From Jacaranda mimosifolia (Eukaryota > Streptophyta > Magnoliopsida > Lamiales > Bignoniaceae), in the NCBI GenBank assembly GCA_018894105.1, contig CM032117.1, positions 399,501-463,500 on the forward strand: a stretch of 64,000 bases of DNA, read 5' to 3'. Of the stretch, positions 33,075 to 46,137 are shown in pieces; positions within the stretch are counted from its first letter, which is position 1, and the number at the start of each line of letters is the position of its first letter. The notes beneath the pieces were generated by a model. It had not been told where the DNA came from. It saw only the letters and a program-made list of their open reading frames with translations, and did no database searches. The position numbers were made by a program, and so were the translations under genes.

Positions 33075-34343
33075 TATTATATGTACAGTACTTGTCAAGA
33101 ATATGTTTTTCATTTTCTGATGAAGGTGAAAAATTAATGTTTTTTACTTTTTAAAAGAAAGAGGAAAAGGGCTAAAGTGAAAAACTAAAATAGATTTAAC
33201 TGAAGAAATATTGCTGCAGGTTGGGAGGATTACTGCGCGTATAGCATCTCTTGGAAACACTATGGATGTACAAGATGATGCCAAATTAAACATGCACAGA
33301 GATAATGTTCGGTGAAGTCAATAAAGTGTGTCAAAATATGGATTTCTTTCCTGATCAGTAGCATTGAATTGATTGTTACGTTGGGGCCATCAATGGATAC
33401 TGCAGCTAAGTTAGCATCCAAGAAGATTGTAAGGACGCCAAGTTGGATTCGGCTAATCAGATATAAGCAACAAAGATATTAACTTCGTTGAACTCGACCA
33501 GCTCCTAACTCCTTGGGCTTAATTCTCGTATTGTATAGTCACATTTGAGTTTCAGTTGGCAAGAACATAGCCCTGACAAAATTCATAGCTGAATCAAGCC
33601 TCAAATATTACAGCCCATCTGGCCCAAAGACCGTTTAGATATGGGCTTCCTCTCTGATGGATCTTTCCACTACATCACTATTCTTCTTGTTATGAACTTG
33701 AATTTGAAAGCAATAACCACGCTACGCACGTGGCAATAAAGAATAGCAACCACTAAATTGATGAATACTTAAAGTCTTGTTTGAATGATGCGTTAAAGGA
33801 TAGATGCTATTTATTCAGCATTCTGACTCTCTGCAAATTGCCATAGAAACAGCACATGGATGCCCCTAAAACTTAATTAAATACCGCTGAGGTCCAATAT
33901 GTATCTGGTCTCACAATAGTGAATAGGCAGTTGCAGCTAAATTAGTGTTTCAACTTAATTTCAAGTACCAAACCTGCAATTGAATTACCAACAGTCAGTC
34001 TCCCTGTACGTAACGTACTTGAATGAATAGATTCTGAAAAATATATATCCATCATCAGATGGAGCTATATATACGTAGCTACTAAGAACAATAGAAAGAG
34101 ATACACCCACACATGTAAGAAAGAAAATATTGGTAACACCCACACATGAATAGGTTATGCTACAAATAATTAATAATATAGTTGGAATTAAATGTGGGTT
34201 TCAAGAGAAGAGCTTCAATTCTGTAGATATGATTAACCCAAAAACCATATAAATGGAATTAATTTGAACCAAAGTCCATTAAAACGATATATCTTCAAGT
34301 CGATCTCAACTTTACCACTTAGCTAGGGTAAATCTCATTTACT
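33075..34343. other. Intergenic stretch with a short coding-like patch
   Basis: From 33220, just after a TGCAG that could be a splice acceptor, a 31-codon frame (VGRITARIASLGNTMDVQDD...) runs to 33315 and is less AT-rich than its surroundings, as is the DNA to about 33700. I do not recognise it. It may be a captured or remnant exon, or chance. Confidence 0.35.
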
Positions 34344-34996
34344 TAGAGATGGCAATTTATACTCAATTCGCGGGTACCCAATTCAATCCTCTCTGATTGG
34401 GACGGGTAGAAAAACCCGCCCTGTAGCGGATTGGATCAGATTTTGGTTCTAATGGGTGCGGGTCGGGTCGGGTCGAGTCGGATTTATAGTAAACCTGTCC
34501 CAAAGTATTTATGTATATATATTTATATTTAATTTAGTTTTTTACAATATATATATATATAACAAACCCTAATGTAGATTCAGAATGCTTATAAAATGCT
34601 CAAAAAATTTCTATTTGTTTGTTTTATGTAAAATTTATATGATATTTGAGTTAAAACTCTAATATTTAATTAATTGTACCCAAGAGTAGATTCAGAATGC
34701 TTAATGCTCAAAAGCTTTCTATTTGTTTGTTTAACGTAAAATTTATATGATATTTGAGTCAAAATTATAATATTTAGTTAATTTTATAGTGGATAATATT
34801 TTAAAAATATATATATATATATATTAATTAGGTGCGGGTAGGATTATGTAAGGTTTGGGTTCTATATCTACATTGTGAGTAGGGTTCGAATTTTCACTTC
34901 CAAAACCCATAGGACGGGTAGGATCGGGATAAAATCTTTGCGGGCAGATTCGAGTTGAGTCAAAACCCACCCCAACCCGCCACATTGCCATCCCTA
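34344..34996. mobile_element. Non-autonomous hAT-type transposon, 653 bp
   Basis: Ends TAGAGATGGCAAT (left) and complement TAGGGATGGCAAT (right) are flanked by 8-bp sequences CATTTACT and TATTTACT (seven of eight match). Both arms hold opposed GGGTCGGGT/ACCCG-type motifs and the centre is AT-rich, including a tandem pair (AGATTCAGAATGCTTA at 34576 and 34690). There is no transposase. Confidence 0.85.
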
Positions 34997-37880
34997 TATT
35001 TACTCAACTTAATTACTTTTTGTACTGTCCATTTTGGCCAAGAATATCTATATTACATGGTTTTATTTATTTATTTCTCATAATCAAAGAGTTAAACCAG
35101 TGGAATTGAAAATTTGACGTATATCCGTTTACATTGAATTGATTTAATCGATTTCAAGTGTCCCGGGGCTACTAACGTCTACCTATATCTGGTCCAATTT
35201 TAGCTCAGACATCTTTTTCTTTTCCTTTTCCGTACCAAATTAATGATCAATAATTTGATAATCACGTACGCGCTTTCCATTTCCATGCCAAATGGTCCCA
35301 AACTTAGAGAAATAAATTTAACTTCATTTTTGAAATTTTGCTCTTAGCCACCTAAGAAGTTAAGACATGTCAGTGTATACCAGCAATAAACAAATTAAAC
35401 AGTGCTAGCCCTTTTTTTCTTAAACGCATTGGGTACAGATCTTTAATTCATTGGACCAAAAAAGACTAGAAAATTCATTTATTTCAAACGAGGCCGGCTT
35501 ACGAGCCCTTATTTGGTTCGTATCTTTACTAGACACTTTAGTTGGTTTGTGAATTAGATGCAATCAATACTTTTTTTTCTAGGAAAATGATGCTGACATG
35601 TTAAAAATCACTACGAGTGTTGTTGTCACTCAGTATTTTTTATAAGCACTAAGTGTTGTGCTTTGGAGCAATGTAGTTTGAAGTGTTAATATTTTCTTTT
35701 GAGTAAACCGTTACAATTATAGTAATTATCAATTAATATTTTAATAATATTATAATTTATAATTAATTATCAATAATTGTTGTAAAAATAGACAAAAAAC
35801 CTATAATCTTGTAGCATTCATAATGTTGTGATCCCAACTTCCAGTTGCCGGCATCATGATGAACATCCTAATTTTTCTACACATATATGTATCGGTTTCG
35901 TTTACAGGAGCACATCAAATTTTTGCTTAATTTGCTTGTTATAAAAATAATTCAGTAAGCATTTCAAACGGGAATATGACATATAGCTTTGAATATCCAC
36001 ACACACACATAAAGTTTATTGAAATTCGAATTCCAATCTTCATACATAGAAACATGGGAGCGATATATGTCACTGGACTAATTAGTCATTCAATAAAAAA
36101 TTTGAGAGTTGATAAAACAACAACGATTGTGATAATGTTGAAAAATGAAGTAGATTGACAACATAAATTTTGATTTTTTAAAAGTGGTTGATAGCATAAG
36201 CTTGATTTATTGACAAACCAAAATAATTCTATTAAACATCAAAGTCATCAATAATTATACCAGTAATCTAGTTAAGCATTAATTAATATGATAAATTAAA
36301 AATATTGTTTCTACGACTAATCTAGTTCCAGGTTGTAATTCTTTGTACTTAATTTGACTACCACTATCCATAGGCCGCCGATAATCATGCATGACAATCA
36401 GCAAGAGGGAATTTTATTTTTTCCCTACTATTTGTCTTTCTGGAAGAAACAATGCCATTAGAGGCCAGGCAGTTCAAATAATATAATTAATTTCCAAGTG
36501 AGGATGAGCTAGCAAGGGCATATACTCTGTCCGTTTTTTATTTTCAATTCTGAAGGAAGTACTTTTAGTTCTATGAATTCAAGATGTCAAAATACAGTTT
36601 AAATTTTTTATTCTATTTTTATTCCATTTTATGAATATATAATGCGTAAATTAAATATTTTCTTATATGAAAATAGGGCAGTATATATCTGTATTGGTTA
36701 ATCAATATCTTGTAGTAAAAAATGCATCTTGTAATTAATGAGCATTAATTTGACTAAATATATATTTATAATTGATAACGATGCTCTTTTATTAGACCAT
36801 AAATTTGGTTTTATAAAAAAAATTAAATAAATTAATCAGAAATTGGCTTCAAGGGACTGTGGTGTCGACTGTGGGGATTAAAGTCACACGAACTACCAAG
36901 ATTTAGCAAAAGAAAGTAAAATTCGGCACTGATTCCGGGGAAGAGGACTTACAGCAGTCAACGAGGACACGTCATACCCTGGAAGCAAAGGAGTGAAGAT
37001 ATGGTAGGCTAACGGCTTGCCACCTAATATGTTTCAATCCACATGTGAACAATCGACCGCCCAAGAAATAAGCCAACCCCTTACCCCAACCCCACTCTCT
37101 TTTAACTATTTCTACTTGCACGTACTCATTAATCCTAAGACCCAATTCAGCCTCATTTCATGTGATTGCTCTTATAGCTCCCAGCTTCCCACATCTACCT
37201 TACTTGTACAAACTTTGACCCTTTGCCACGTGTCTTCATCATCTAATGCCGTGTCATCGCTTATACGATTGTTGAATGTTGTTCGATGCTCACTTATCTA
37301 ATTAATTTAATTGTTTCTAAAATATTATAATGTACTAATTTGTACTACTGAATATAATAGTTCCAGAGTATTTCGATCTTATAAAAAATAAATAGGTAAA
37401 TTGATTAAAAAAACTTCAATGACGATCAATTGTAGACAAGACAATATTCTAAATCTACAAAAACAACTCTTTTATTCGTACATGGAGCTCGCTTAGTGCT
37501 CTTATTCCACATTCTTTACACAATATAGTTTATGTATGTTTGAACTTAAGAATAAATGGGCTTATTACAATAATGATTCAAATATTGGAAAATCTGCACC
37601 GCCTATGCCATTATCATTCATCAACCAAAAAAGCCACGCATTAGCAATGAAAGCCAAGTCCTACCCACGGAGGGGTTGGAAGGGCCCCCCCATCCTGAAA
37701 AATATCATGTGCATGCCTTCTTTTTGAATGAAATTCAACTTCTCTTTTGGGATATATGGTTAATTTAATTCAAACCCGCTTAATTCTTAAGCACTGATCA
37801 TTGTTAGAAAACAAACAAAAACTGAACCCGGTTGTAGATCCGGTTAATACTTATGGTCCCACATCTCACCTACCCTAACC
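34997..37880. other. Intergenic DNA and distal expansin promoter region
   Basis: No gene is seen. A G-box CACGTG lies at 37227-37232, about 780 nt before the expansin ATG; its use is unknown. Frames at 35976-36158 and 37017-37301 show no family features. Confidence 0.5.
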
Positions 37881-37883
37881 TTT

Positions 37884-37891
37884 TATATATA
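37884..37891 (+). promoter_or_regulatory. TATA box of the alpha-expansin gene
   Basis: TATATATA on the plus strand, 126 nt before the ATG at 38010. Confidence 0.65.
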
Positions 37892-38009
37892 GCAATTTCA
37901 CTGGCCACTCTAATTCAAGACAGAGTTCTTGTCAGTAGTCTTACAGAAAGACACTCGCAATATATATTACATCTTCCTAGCCCTAGCTGGCTACCGTTTT
38001 CCACGTAAA

Positions 38010-38981
38010 ATGGCCATCAACATGGTGCAATTCATGCCATTTCTTCTCTTTGTCTTGGTTTTGTCTTTCGACCAGATTCATGGATACGGCCGTGGGCTCT
38101 ACGGTGGTTGGCAAAGTGCTCATGCAACATTTTATGGAGGCTCCGATGCTTCAGGCACAATGGGTATGTACATACATAAATTAAATACCATTCTTTATTT
38201 TCACACGAACGTCTGATTACAAATGATGCTTAAAAAATACGTACGTAATGCAGGAGGAGCATGTGGATATGGAAATTTATACAGCCAGGGATACGGTACC
38301 AGCACTACTGCCCTAAGTACTGCACTGTTCAACAGTGGGTTGAGCTGTGGAGCCTGCTACCAAATGAGGTGCAGTGGCGACCCAAAGTGGTGCCTTCCCG
38401 CTACCATAACTGTCACCGCCACCAACTTCTGCCCTCCAAACTACGCCCTCGCCAGCAACAACGGCGGCTGGTGCAACCCTCCTCGCCAGCATTTCGATTT
38501 GGCGGAGCCCGCCTTCCTTAAAATCGCTCAATATCGTGCGGGGATCGTCCCTGTAGTCTATAGAAGGTATTATTATTGATAATTAATCTTATATATTCTC
38601 ATTAATTTCTATTCATCACTATATATATGTGCATCTTCACATATAAATTTATATATATATATATATATATATTGCAGAGTTCCGTGCGTGAAGAAAGGAG
38701 GAGTGAGGTTCACGATCAATGGGCATTCCTACTTCAACTTGGTGTTGATAACAAATGTTGGTGGGGCAGGTGACGTCCATGCTGTGTGGATTAAGGGTTC
38801 CCGCACCGGATGGCGGCCAATGACCAGAAACTGGGGTCAAAATTGGCAAAGCAACTCCTATCTCAACGGGCAAGCTCTATCTTTCCGGGTCACCGCCAGC
38901 GACGGACGCACCATCACCGCCAACAACGTCGTCCCGCAAGGCTGGCAGTTCGGACAAACCTTTGGGGGCCCACAGTTCTAA
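38010..38981 (+). CDS. Alpha-expansin (EXPA family), three exons
   Basis: Expansins loosen the cell wall at acid pH without hydrolysis, allowing turgor-driven growth. Model: exons 38010-38163, 38254-38566 and 38678-38981, giving 256 residues, the normal EXPA size. A signal peptide of about 25 residues ([20 protein letters not shown]) is followed by the six-stranded double-psi barrel domain. This has the ATFYGG and [15 protein letters not shown] motifs, the cysteine pairs CGACYQMRC and NFC, the alpha-expansin-specific GGWCNPP insertion and the HFD motif (131-133). The C-terminal carbohydrate-binding-like domain (from about residue 168, [11 protein letters not shown]) contains the tryptophans [12 protein letters not shown] and ends QTFGGPQF. 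Splice sites are GT-AG: GG then GTATGT with GCAG, and AAG then GTATTA with TTGCAG. They split the conserved MG/GAC and RR/VPC positions typical of EXPA genes. Intron 2 holds an (AT)n run. The start ATG has good context (AAAATGG). A possible poly(A) signal AATAAAA lies about 165 nt after the stop. Confidence 0.96.
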
Positions 38982-39387
38982 TTTCAAAAGGGGCAAATGA
39001 TTTATATTTTGTGAACTATATAACCTCCGTCTATATATTGCAATTAACATGCCCTTTTACTTTTTCTTTTTATTTAAAAAAAAAAAAAAAGAAGGAAAAA
39101 ATAGCAAAATGTGAAGCAGCCGCATGGCCTTTTACGCAACTATATAATAAAAATTATATACAGAACTGTAATTTATATAGATTTTGTTTGGAAGGTGTAA
39201 TCCTACTTGTTCCGATAGTTGCATATATATTATGGTTTTCTTTATACCGAAAAAGGATGTATTCTTTTTTATCTTGATCTTGATCGTATTTATGAATATT
39301 TTTCTACGAAATTAATTTCCTATACCTGAGGGATGAGTGGTGCAGTCAAATTTATTCTCGCCCTTTTAATACATAAGCAAACATACC

Positions 39388-39426
<39 letters not shown>

Positions 39427-39573
39427 AATGATAGTGCTACAACTACATCAACGTCAAGAATGAAAAGTTTTGCGATTTTTTTTATACACGTAATTATCAG
39501 AAGTAATTAATAAAATGAGATCACGAGTAGTTATGAGTGGAAACTCCGAGTTGAAAAAAATATGCATGGCAGT

Positions 39574-39642
<69 letters not shown>

Positions 39643-40276
39643 CTTCTTTTTTTCGCCGCACTTGTAAGCAATAATATTTCCATCTTATTTAAAGCAAATA
39701 AATATGAAACACCAAATAATTCAGGCAAAAAGGCAAACAATCCCTTACATATATTGGTTTCTGGTGAAGCTATAAATTAATTATGTAACTCAGCAGACAC
39801 AATTCACATTGTTTCCAGCATGGCATAAACTTCAAATTCGGTATTGTAATTTGTATTACAGCTCCCAAAAGTGAGAGGAAGAATTTAAGTATAGAGAGAG
39901 AGAGGGAAAAAAAATAGGAAAAACAAATTATTTGTGGTCTCTTGCAGTTATGCTTTATGTTCTGTGTTTGTGAACTTTCTTTCAAGTGCAGAAAGATTAG
40001 ATGATTTCAAGTCCAGGACCAGGAGCAAATTGTTTTATCTGCATGAGTAAATAAATATACAACACTCAAGAATCTAGCTTGTTTCAGACGATAAGAGAAG
40101 ATACAAGACTTCCAAAGAATATCGAGACAAGTTTTATGCATCCAAAAACATCAAACTATCCTTATCTGAGAGAAAATTCTGTTCATCAAATTCCGTAGAC
40201 CCTCGATGAACAAACAGTTTCCATATACAAGCACCAACATGTATCAAAACGAACAACAGGGAGAAAGGTGAACTGA
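38982..40276. other. Convergent intergenic region between expansin and MACPF genes
   Basis: The two genes are transcribed toward each other across this stretch, so it holds both 3' UTRs. Simple repeats occur at 39383-39426 ((AT)n(GT)n) and 39579-39636 ((CT)n). No other gene is seen. Confidence 0.7.
39579..39636. repeat. (CT)29 microsatellite
   Basis: An uninterrupted run of CT of about 58 nt. Open frames across it encode only Leu-Ser or Arg-Glu repeats and are not genes. Confidence 0.97.
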
Positions 40277-43200
40277 TCAGTAATTGAGCAATGAATACTT
40301 CAATCTCAGTACAATTCTCCCTTTCTCTACGCTGAGCTTACCACCCGTGACCAACCAGTGACCAGGAGAATCTTGTGGCCCTTTGCTCATTTCAGACATG
40401 TCAACGAATTTTGCCAACTTATTGCCCGCATAATCTTCTCCTGAACTTGAACTTGAGTCGTCAGGGCTATTCTGTTTCTTGGGCTTTTCCTTTGGAGCAT
40501 GATCCCATACTGATCTACGTATTGTGCATCCCGGAAGTCTTGAATATAATAGCTTCATATGGAGGACGTTTCTTGAACCAAAATCCCACACCCCAAGCTG
40601 CGCTCCTGTCACTATATACACACCAGTTAGATCGCTTATGAACGTTTCTGGGTTCTCGATTGGTGCAGTGCTCACATGGGAAAAATTTTTCCACTTCACC
40701 GGCTCAAACCATCTGCTGTCCTGTTCTTCAGGACCCTGCCATTTTGGAGCACCTATTGCCACATGTGTGTCCCAGTATGGCTGGAAGATCTTCGGAAGAG
40801 ATGCGAAATGCTGAAGATGGATACTTAGCCGATTTTGTTTGCATCCTTCAAGACATAGTCGCATGCCAGTCACAGGCCTACGTCCAACAGAAACCTGTAT
40901 TCATGAAGATAACTTTCAATCTGTATCCTGAGACCTATAAACCTCATATATTTCAACCGGGAAACAAGAGAAAAGTAATGTGACCATACACATAGTTTAT
41001 GCAGGAATTTCTCAGACAACATTCTGCACACAAAACATAGGCTGAACTTTATTTTAACACTTCTTTGTTCAATCATTAAATGAAACTGAATCTGAATGCA
41101 TGCTGTAAGCATGTGAATGCCCTTAAAAATCATGAAGAGATAAACATTTACTTGCTCTTGGCTGACGTATAGCTTCTGCCCCATCATGCTGAACTGTAAT
41201 GATGGGCAAACAGGTTCTTTTCTTGGTTGTCCAGGAAACCTGTCCTGTAGGGGGGCCCATATTCGAGGGACCTGAAATTCTAGGAAGTATCTTAGTTCTT
41301 CAATCTGAGGCTTATCTGCACAAAAGGACCAATACAATTTCAGCAATAATTGGAGCAAAACCCCCCAAAGTTTGTTGTGGTATTGCTGTAATTTCATACA
41401 AATAAAAGAAGAATCAGAAAACAGAGATGAAGCTTACACTCTAGGTAGAGAGCAATGGCACGCGCCAAATGCTCCTTTCCTCTAACTCCATCAAGAAGTT
41501 CTATTATCGGGAAGAATGACATCTCAATCACATCAGGAGAAGAATGGACTGTTTTCACCCATTGAGTGTGGCTCTGTTCCAGATCATCCCCTCCCCTTCT
41601 TCTGAATATGACGGTGACATCCTGCATCAGATATAATAAGATAAAATCCAGGTGGAAATTGCTGCGCTCCTCACACATATATTCTCCTCATCTTATGCTA
41701 ATAACAAAAATTCAGAATCCAAAAACAGATTGGTACAACAATTAATTGATGAAGTTCTGATTTTGAAAAACAAAGAGCAGATTGCACCAAACTAGTTGCC
41801 ACACCAACGCAAGCTGCAGCCAGTTATTTGGATTACCCTCTGTCATCATCATCTTTCAAATATTACTCCCAAAACAATGACTTCAATTACAACAACTTCA
41901 ATTTGTTTATACCCAGGAACATCTTCTCAGACACAGATGGATTATTGTCACCCACATGTAGAACATAAAATCAACAATGGTCAAAAAGAAAAGCCTAACC
42001 CTTAATCTGAAGTAGCACCATTCATCAATGTCAAAATGGGACTGCACTGGCAACTTAAAGGGATGGTGTCAGACTATAAAAAAGGCAACAATCTATTGCA
42101 TGTTATAATATAGATAATTTTCAAAAATTGTTTTAAGAGGTCTCAAATGCACTGGTCAGATGCATCAGGCAACTTGGAGAGCAGAGCAATACCAAGGCAT
42201 TTGATATTTAGTGCAGTACATGAAAATGCAATCAGTAGTCCTTTGTTCTTGCTGTGAGAGAAGAAGTAAACCACTAAAATGACCATACACTAGATAATAG
42301 ATATAATTCCAAAAAGGAATTTGGATATTGGGGAGCAATGTCAAATATCTTACTAATCCCACAGCAATATTGACATTCATCCTCATTGGATTGAGACAAT
42401 AAGTGTATGATAACAATCCAATAGATGCAAAAAACCGCTGACCACAGTTGCCACAGTGTAGTGTGCTGTATTAGTGAGCAAAAATTTTGCAAAAGTTCTG
42501 GCAAGAGTACAAGGTGATTATGATTTTGCTACCAGAAAACAAGAACTGCAGTAGTTTTGTTCCATAAAAAGATTGTGATACTAATATTAAACTTCTACTC
42601 AATACGTATTAGCCAAATGAAGTGTACAAAATCTATGATGTCCAACAAAAAAACAGAAAACCCAAAGTGACTATTTGAGACTGACTAGAGAAACAGAAAG
42701 ACAACCATGTGAGAACAAAACCTTGGCAACTAGATATTGATATTTCACACAGACTGTTAGTTCCCTATTATGTATTTTGGGTGTGGGGTCCAGGGGAGAG
42801 GTGCACAATGCAGGGGTAATGTAGAAAGAAAGGGACTTTTGCAAAAAACTTGGAGAACATCTAGGCCTAACCCCCAGGCAATCTTTTTCTTCTAAATCAT
42901 AAGCTGCTTACGTCGATCAAGCTTTCCAGCTAAAGAAACTATGAGCAAGCATCAACAACAGTTTTAGATCCCAAATTTTCATTTATCATTATATGATAAA
43001 AGGCTCAAACAAGTTACTTAATGCTGTGTTGCATCTTGAAGACCTGGGCAAATATGCTTTGATGCTCTTTCAGTCATTAATTTCAAAGTCGACTCGATGT
43101 AAGAAATAATTTAAAATCTCATCTGTATACATACACTCAGACAGACATACACATATGTGAGTGTATGTACATATACAATCCTAACAAAGACTAAGAAATA

Positions 43201-46137
43201 ACTTCCAAGTATCGCATCCTATGTTTTGCTATTTTCTGTTTTAATTTAACGAGATCAATGAATTAGCATCCACTGCAACGTCACATAAACTAAACAACAA
43301 AGAAAAATTTCACGATTTGCCTTGATAAAATTCCAGTAGATGAAGTTTTTTTGCAGAAAAAATGCCTGATTTCACCGCCAGAATTCACTTCAAGAGGAGG
43401 GAGAGGGAAAAAGTAAATGGCGGAAGGGGGAGAAACTAGCATTCCTGTTTCAGGGAGACAATGGACTATACATACTTCTTTGCCGCTCCCAGACAGGTAA
43501 GGTGTGCTAGCTGGTTGTGGGTAAATCCCTTGGCTGTTAAACAAAGAAGGATCACTGCCCTGGAAATTTCCAACAGGGAAGAAGAAAAAGGTTTAGAAAA
43601 TGACCAGCGAATTAGTAAATGATCACGTCTGACTTGCTTAACAGATAAAAGAAAAGCTGGACTATAAAATAGGGAGAAAACTTTATGAAATGACAGTGAA
43701 GAAATACAGTGGAACTAGCCTTGTCCTTGTATTTTAATGGGCCTGAACTTGTAAGGAGTTCTGCGCTGGAGAATCTTTGATTTCCAATATCTTGAACATA
43801 ACTCTTGATTTCCACGATAGAGAGAGGTGATGACAGGTGCTGTTTGACATAGATTACATCTTTACCACCAATCGTTACAGATGTAATAACATGTGTACCG
43901 AAGTTTTCAATGAAGCTGCTAAGAACACAACAATTAGATAGAGCTAAATATCCTATACAAAGATGCATAAGTACATGACTAAAATTTCTACCTTGCTAAG
44001 GCTGGTGGGTCCCATGATTTGGGCACTGCTCGTCTAACATTCTCATTTAAAACCATAGGTGAATTGACAAGCTGAATTTTAGCAAGTGGAATGAAAAATC
44101 CATCCATGCAAACAGACTTTGTGGAAGCAGCATCTATATGCTTAGAACCAGTAAAGCTGAATGCCGCATTGAAGCTACCAACTGGGGTATGTCCTGAGAG
44201 ACTAGCCTTCTTGTTGAAATATTCCACCATCTGCAGTCATGTTCCACATTTTATGTATAAGAAAATCCACAAAACTATAAAGAATTAGTATTAGATCATA
44301 ATACAGGATGGAGAAGCAATGAAAATGTCAATGAATTACTATAGATTAAATAGGGTCCTTAATGATTTTACTGAGTTGTGCTCTTGTCAGTGAAATCTTT
44401 ATTTTATTCATGAGATAAGGGCATGGACAAAGAATGCAGAGAATGTGTAGACAGAAATTTTTACAAACAATTCTCAATAACTCGCCAATTTTAGAAAAAG
44501 AATGAGAACTGCCCTACATCCAGTTATGGTGAACATTAACCATTAACAAGCACAGCATAAAATTAACGCTCATTACTTTACAAAAACCCCACTGCTCCAT
44601 TCAGCCTCCTATTTACATTTAACTGAAAGAGAAGGCAAGTGTTAACCATTGAATTCAATGAAGTTGTAAATGCATGCTGTTGGGTCAGACACAAAAACAT
44701 ACGCCATCATTGCCAAGACATACACACTTACATTCTTGTAGAAAGAAAAGAATTGTTGGTTAGTCTAGGCAGAAGTTCAGCATATATTGAACTTGGCCCC
44801 TGGTCTTAGTAAAAGGCAGAAGGAGAACTCATACTAGAATCATAGTAATATTTCATGATCCTCACAAATGATATCAAATAGTCCCAAGCATATACATGGA
44901 CTTGATTGAGAAATATACGAGTCAGAACCTATTGCAGTAAGAAAAAAGTAGCAAAGATCATCTGGAGATAGTTTCAAAATGAAGAGAACACGTTTTGTGG
45001 GACACTGGCCCAAAGATAGAAATCGAAAGGAGTTGGCATTCTTCTTGCAAAATATTGGTCTTCAAATAATTCCTTCTCGTTTTGGGCCTTTGTGAAAGTT
45101 CTACTTTTACACCAAAGAGGTAGAAATCAAGGAAATTATTTCCAGTTGCACTGCCATAGAACTTTCGATGGAATTCACAGACTTATTTTCTCAAATGATA
45201 CCTAATTAATATAGGACGCCAAACCAAACTCTCTGCTGTGTCAACATTGTCTCTTTTACCAAAAAAGAGGAAGAGATTATTGTTTTTCAAATTAATTCTC
45301 CTTTCATACAAAATAGAAAGCAAAAATTTATCATTTGACACTCTTAAAAGGGCAAAACATCATTTTCTGTCTTTCCTTTGACCATTAACTCTCAGACTGA
45401 AGCAACAATTGGCGATCATAATCCAAGTAAAGCACTGAACACATTAAGTTGAACCTAACTAACAACTAGTTACAGCTTAAATAAATTGTTAAAGATTACT
45501 TTATTTCCTCGTTATTTTCAATGGTATAGCTGCCTTCATAACACCATCATTTGTTCATACACAAGACAAACAGAAGAAAAAAAAATAAAAAAATGCGAGT
45601 AATTTCTCTACCTCATAGCCATATTCACAATCAAGTTGAAAATACTCCTTTGTATAACCATATAACTAAAGAAATCACAAAAATAAAACTCTGAATATTA
45701 GAACATCAAAGCTCAAATACATATTAAACAGGGTAAACAGACCAGCAGGCTAGTGTACTTGCAGCATTGTATCCTAGCAACAATTATTAGCCGGAAAATA
45801 CCAATATCAAAACACAAGTCTTAGAATTGCACTTCAGTTAGTAAATAGAAACTTCGACCATACAGGCCTAATAACAAACCTCATTATAACTGCAAACACC
45901 AAAGCCATCACGACCACCTGCCTCCTGCGAATTCTTGATGTCCCTTGAAACATTAGGCACAACTAAGTTATGACACAAGTATAAATCCCTTGTATGCTCT
46001 TCATCAATATCCACAATCCTTGACCCTGCCACACCTTTACAATAAAGCAACCTAGTATCATAGTTCACATCAAAGCCCCTTCCCAATGCCAGCACGGAAT
46101 TTATAGCTGTATGCAAAGCTGCTGCATTTTCTCCCAT
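40277..46137 (-). CDS. MACPF-domain protein (plant CAD1/NSL1-type family), seven exons
   Basis: Model, 5' to 3': 45880-46137, 43992-44230, 43720-43915, 43476-43559, 41438-41621, 41152-41315, 40277-40894, giving 580 residues with all phases consistent. The MACPF core signature FGTHVITSVTIGGKD lies at about 171-185, followed by RRRGGDD, WVKTV..PDVI and FLEFQVPRIWAP. The C-terminal family region has TGMRLCLEG, LAIHLQH-like SIHLQHF, IVTGAQL, FVDMSEM, GPQDSPGHWLVTGGKL and KYSLL. Plant MACPF proteins (CAD1, NSL1 and two relatives) restrain cell death and immune responses; by its C-terminus this one looks nearest the less-studied At1g14780-type branch. Oddities: the segment after PNVS, usually a conserved CDKGERxR motif, is replaced by an unrelated-looking KNSQEAGGRDGFG; a Ser-rich linker (DDSSSSSGEDY) precedes the C-terminal block; and intron 3 appears to use a GC donor. 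The ATG at 46137 is the first in frame that fits the family start. Confidence 0.92.

Noticed and set aside
39454..39780. Frames of Leu-Ser or Arg-Glu repeats
   Set aside because: They are translations of the (CT)29 microsatellite.
40375..40983. Plus-strand frames in the last MACPF exon
   Set aside because: They are antisense to the conserved C-terminal MACPF-family coding exon.
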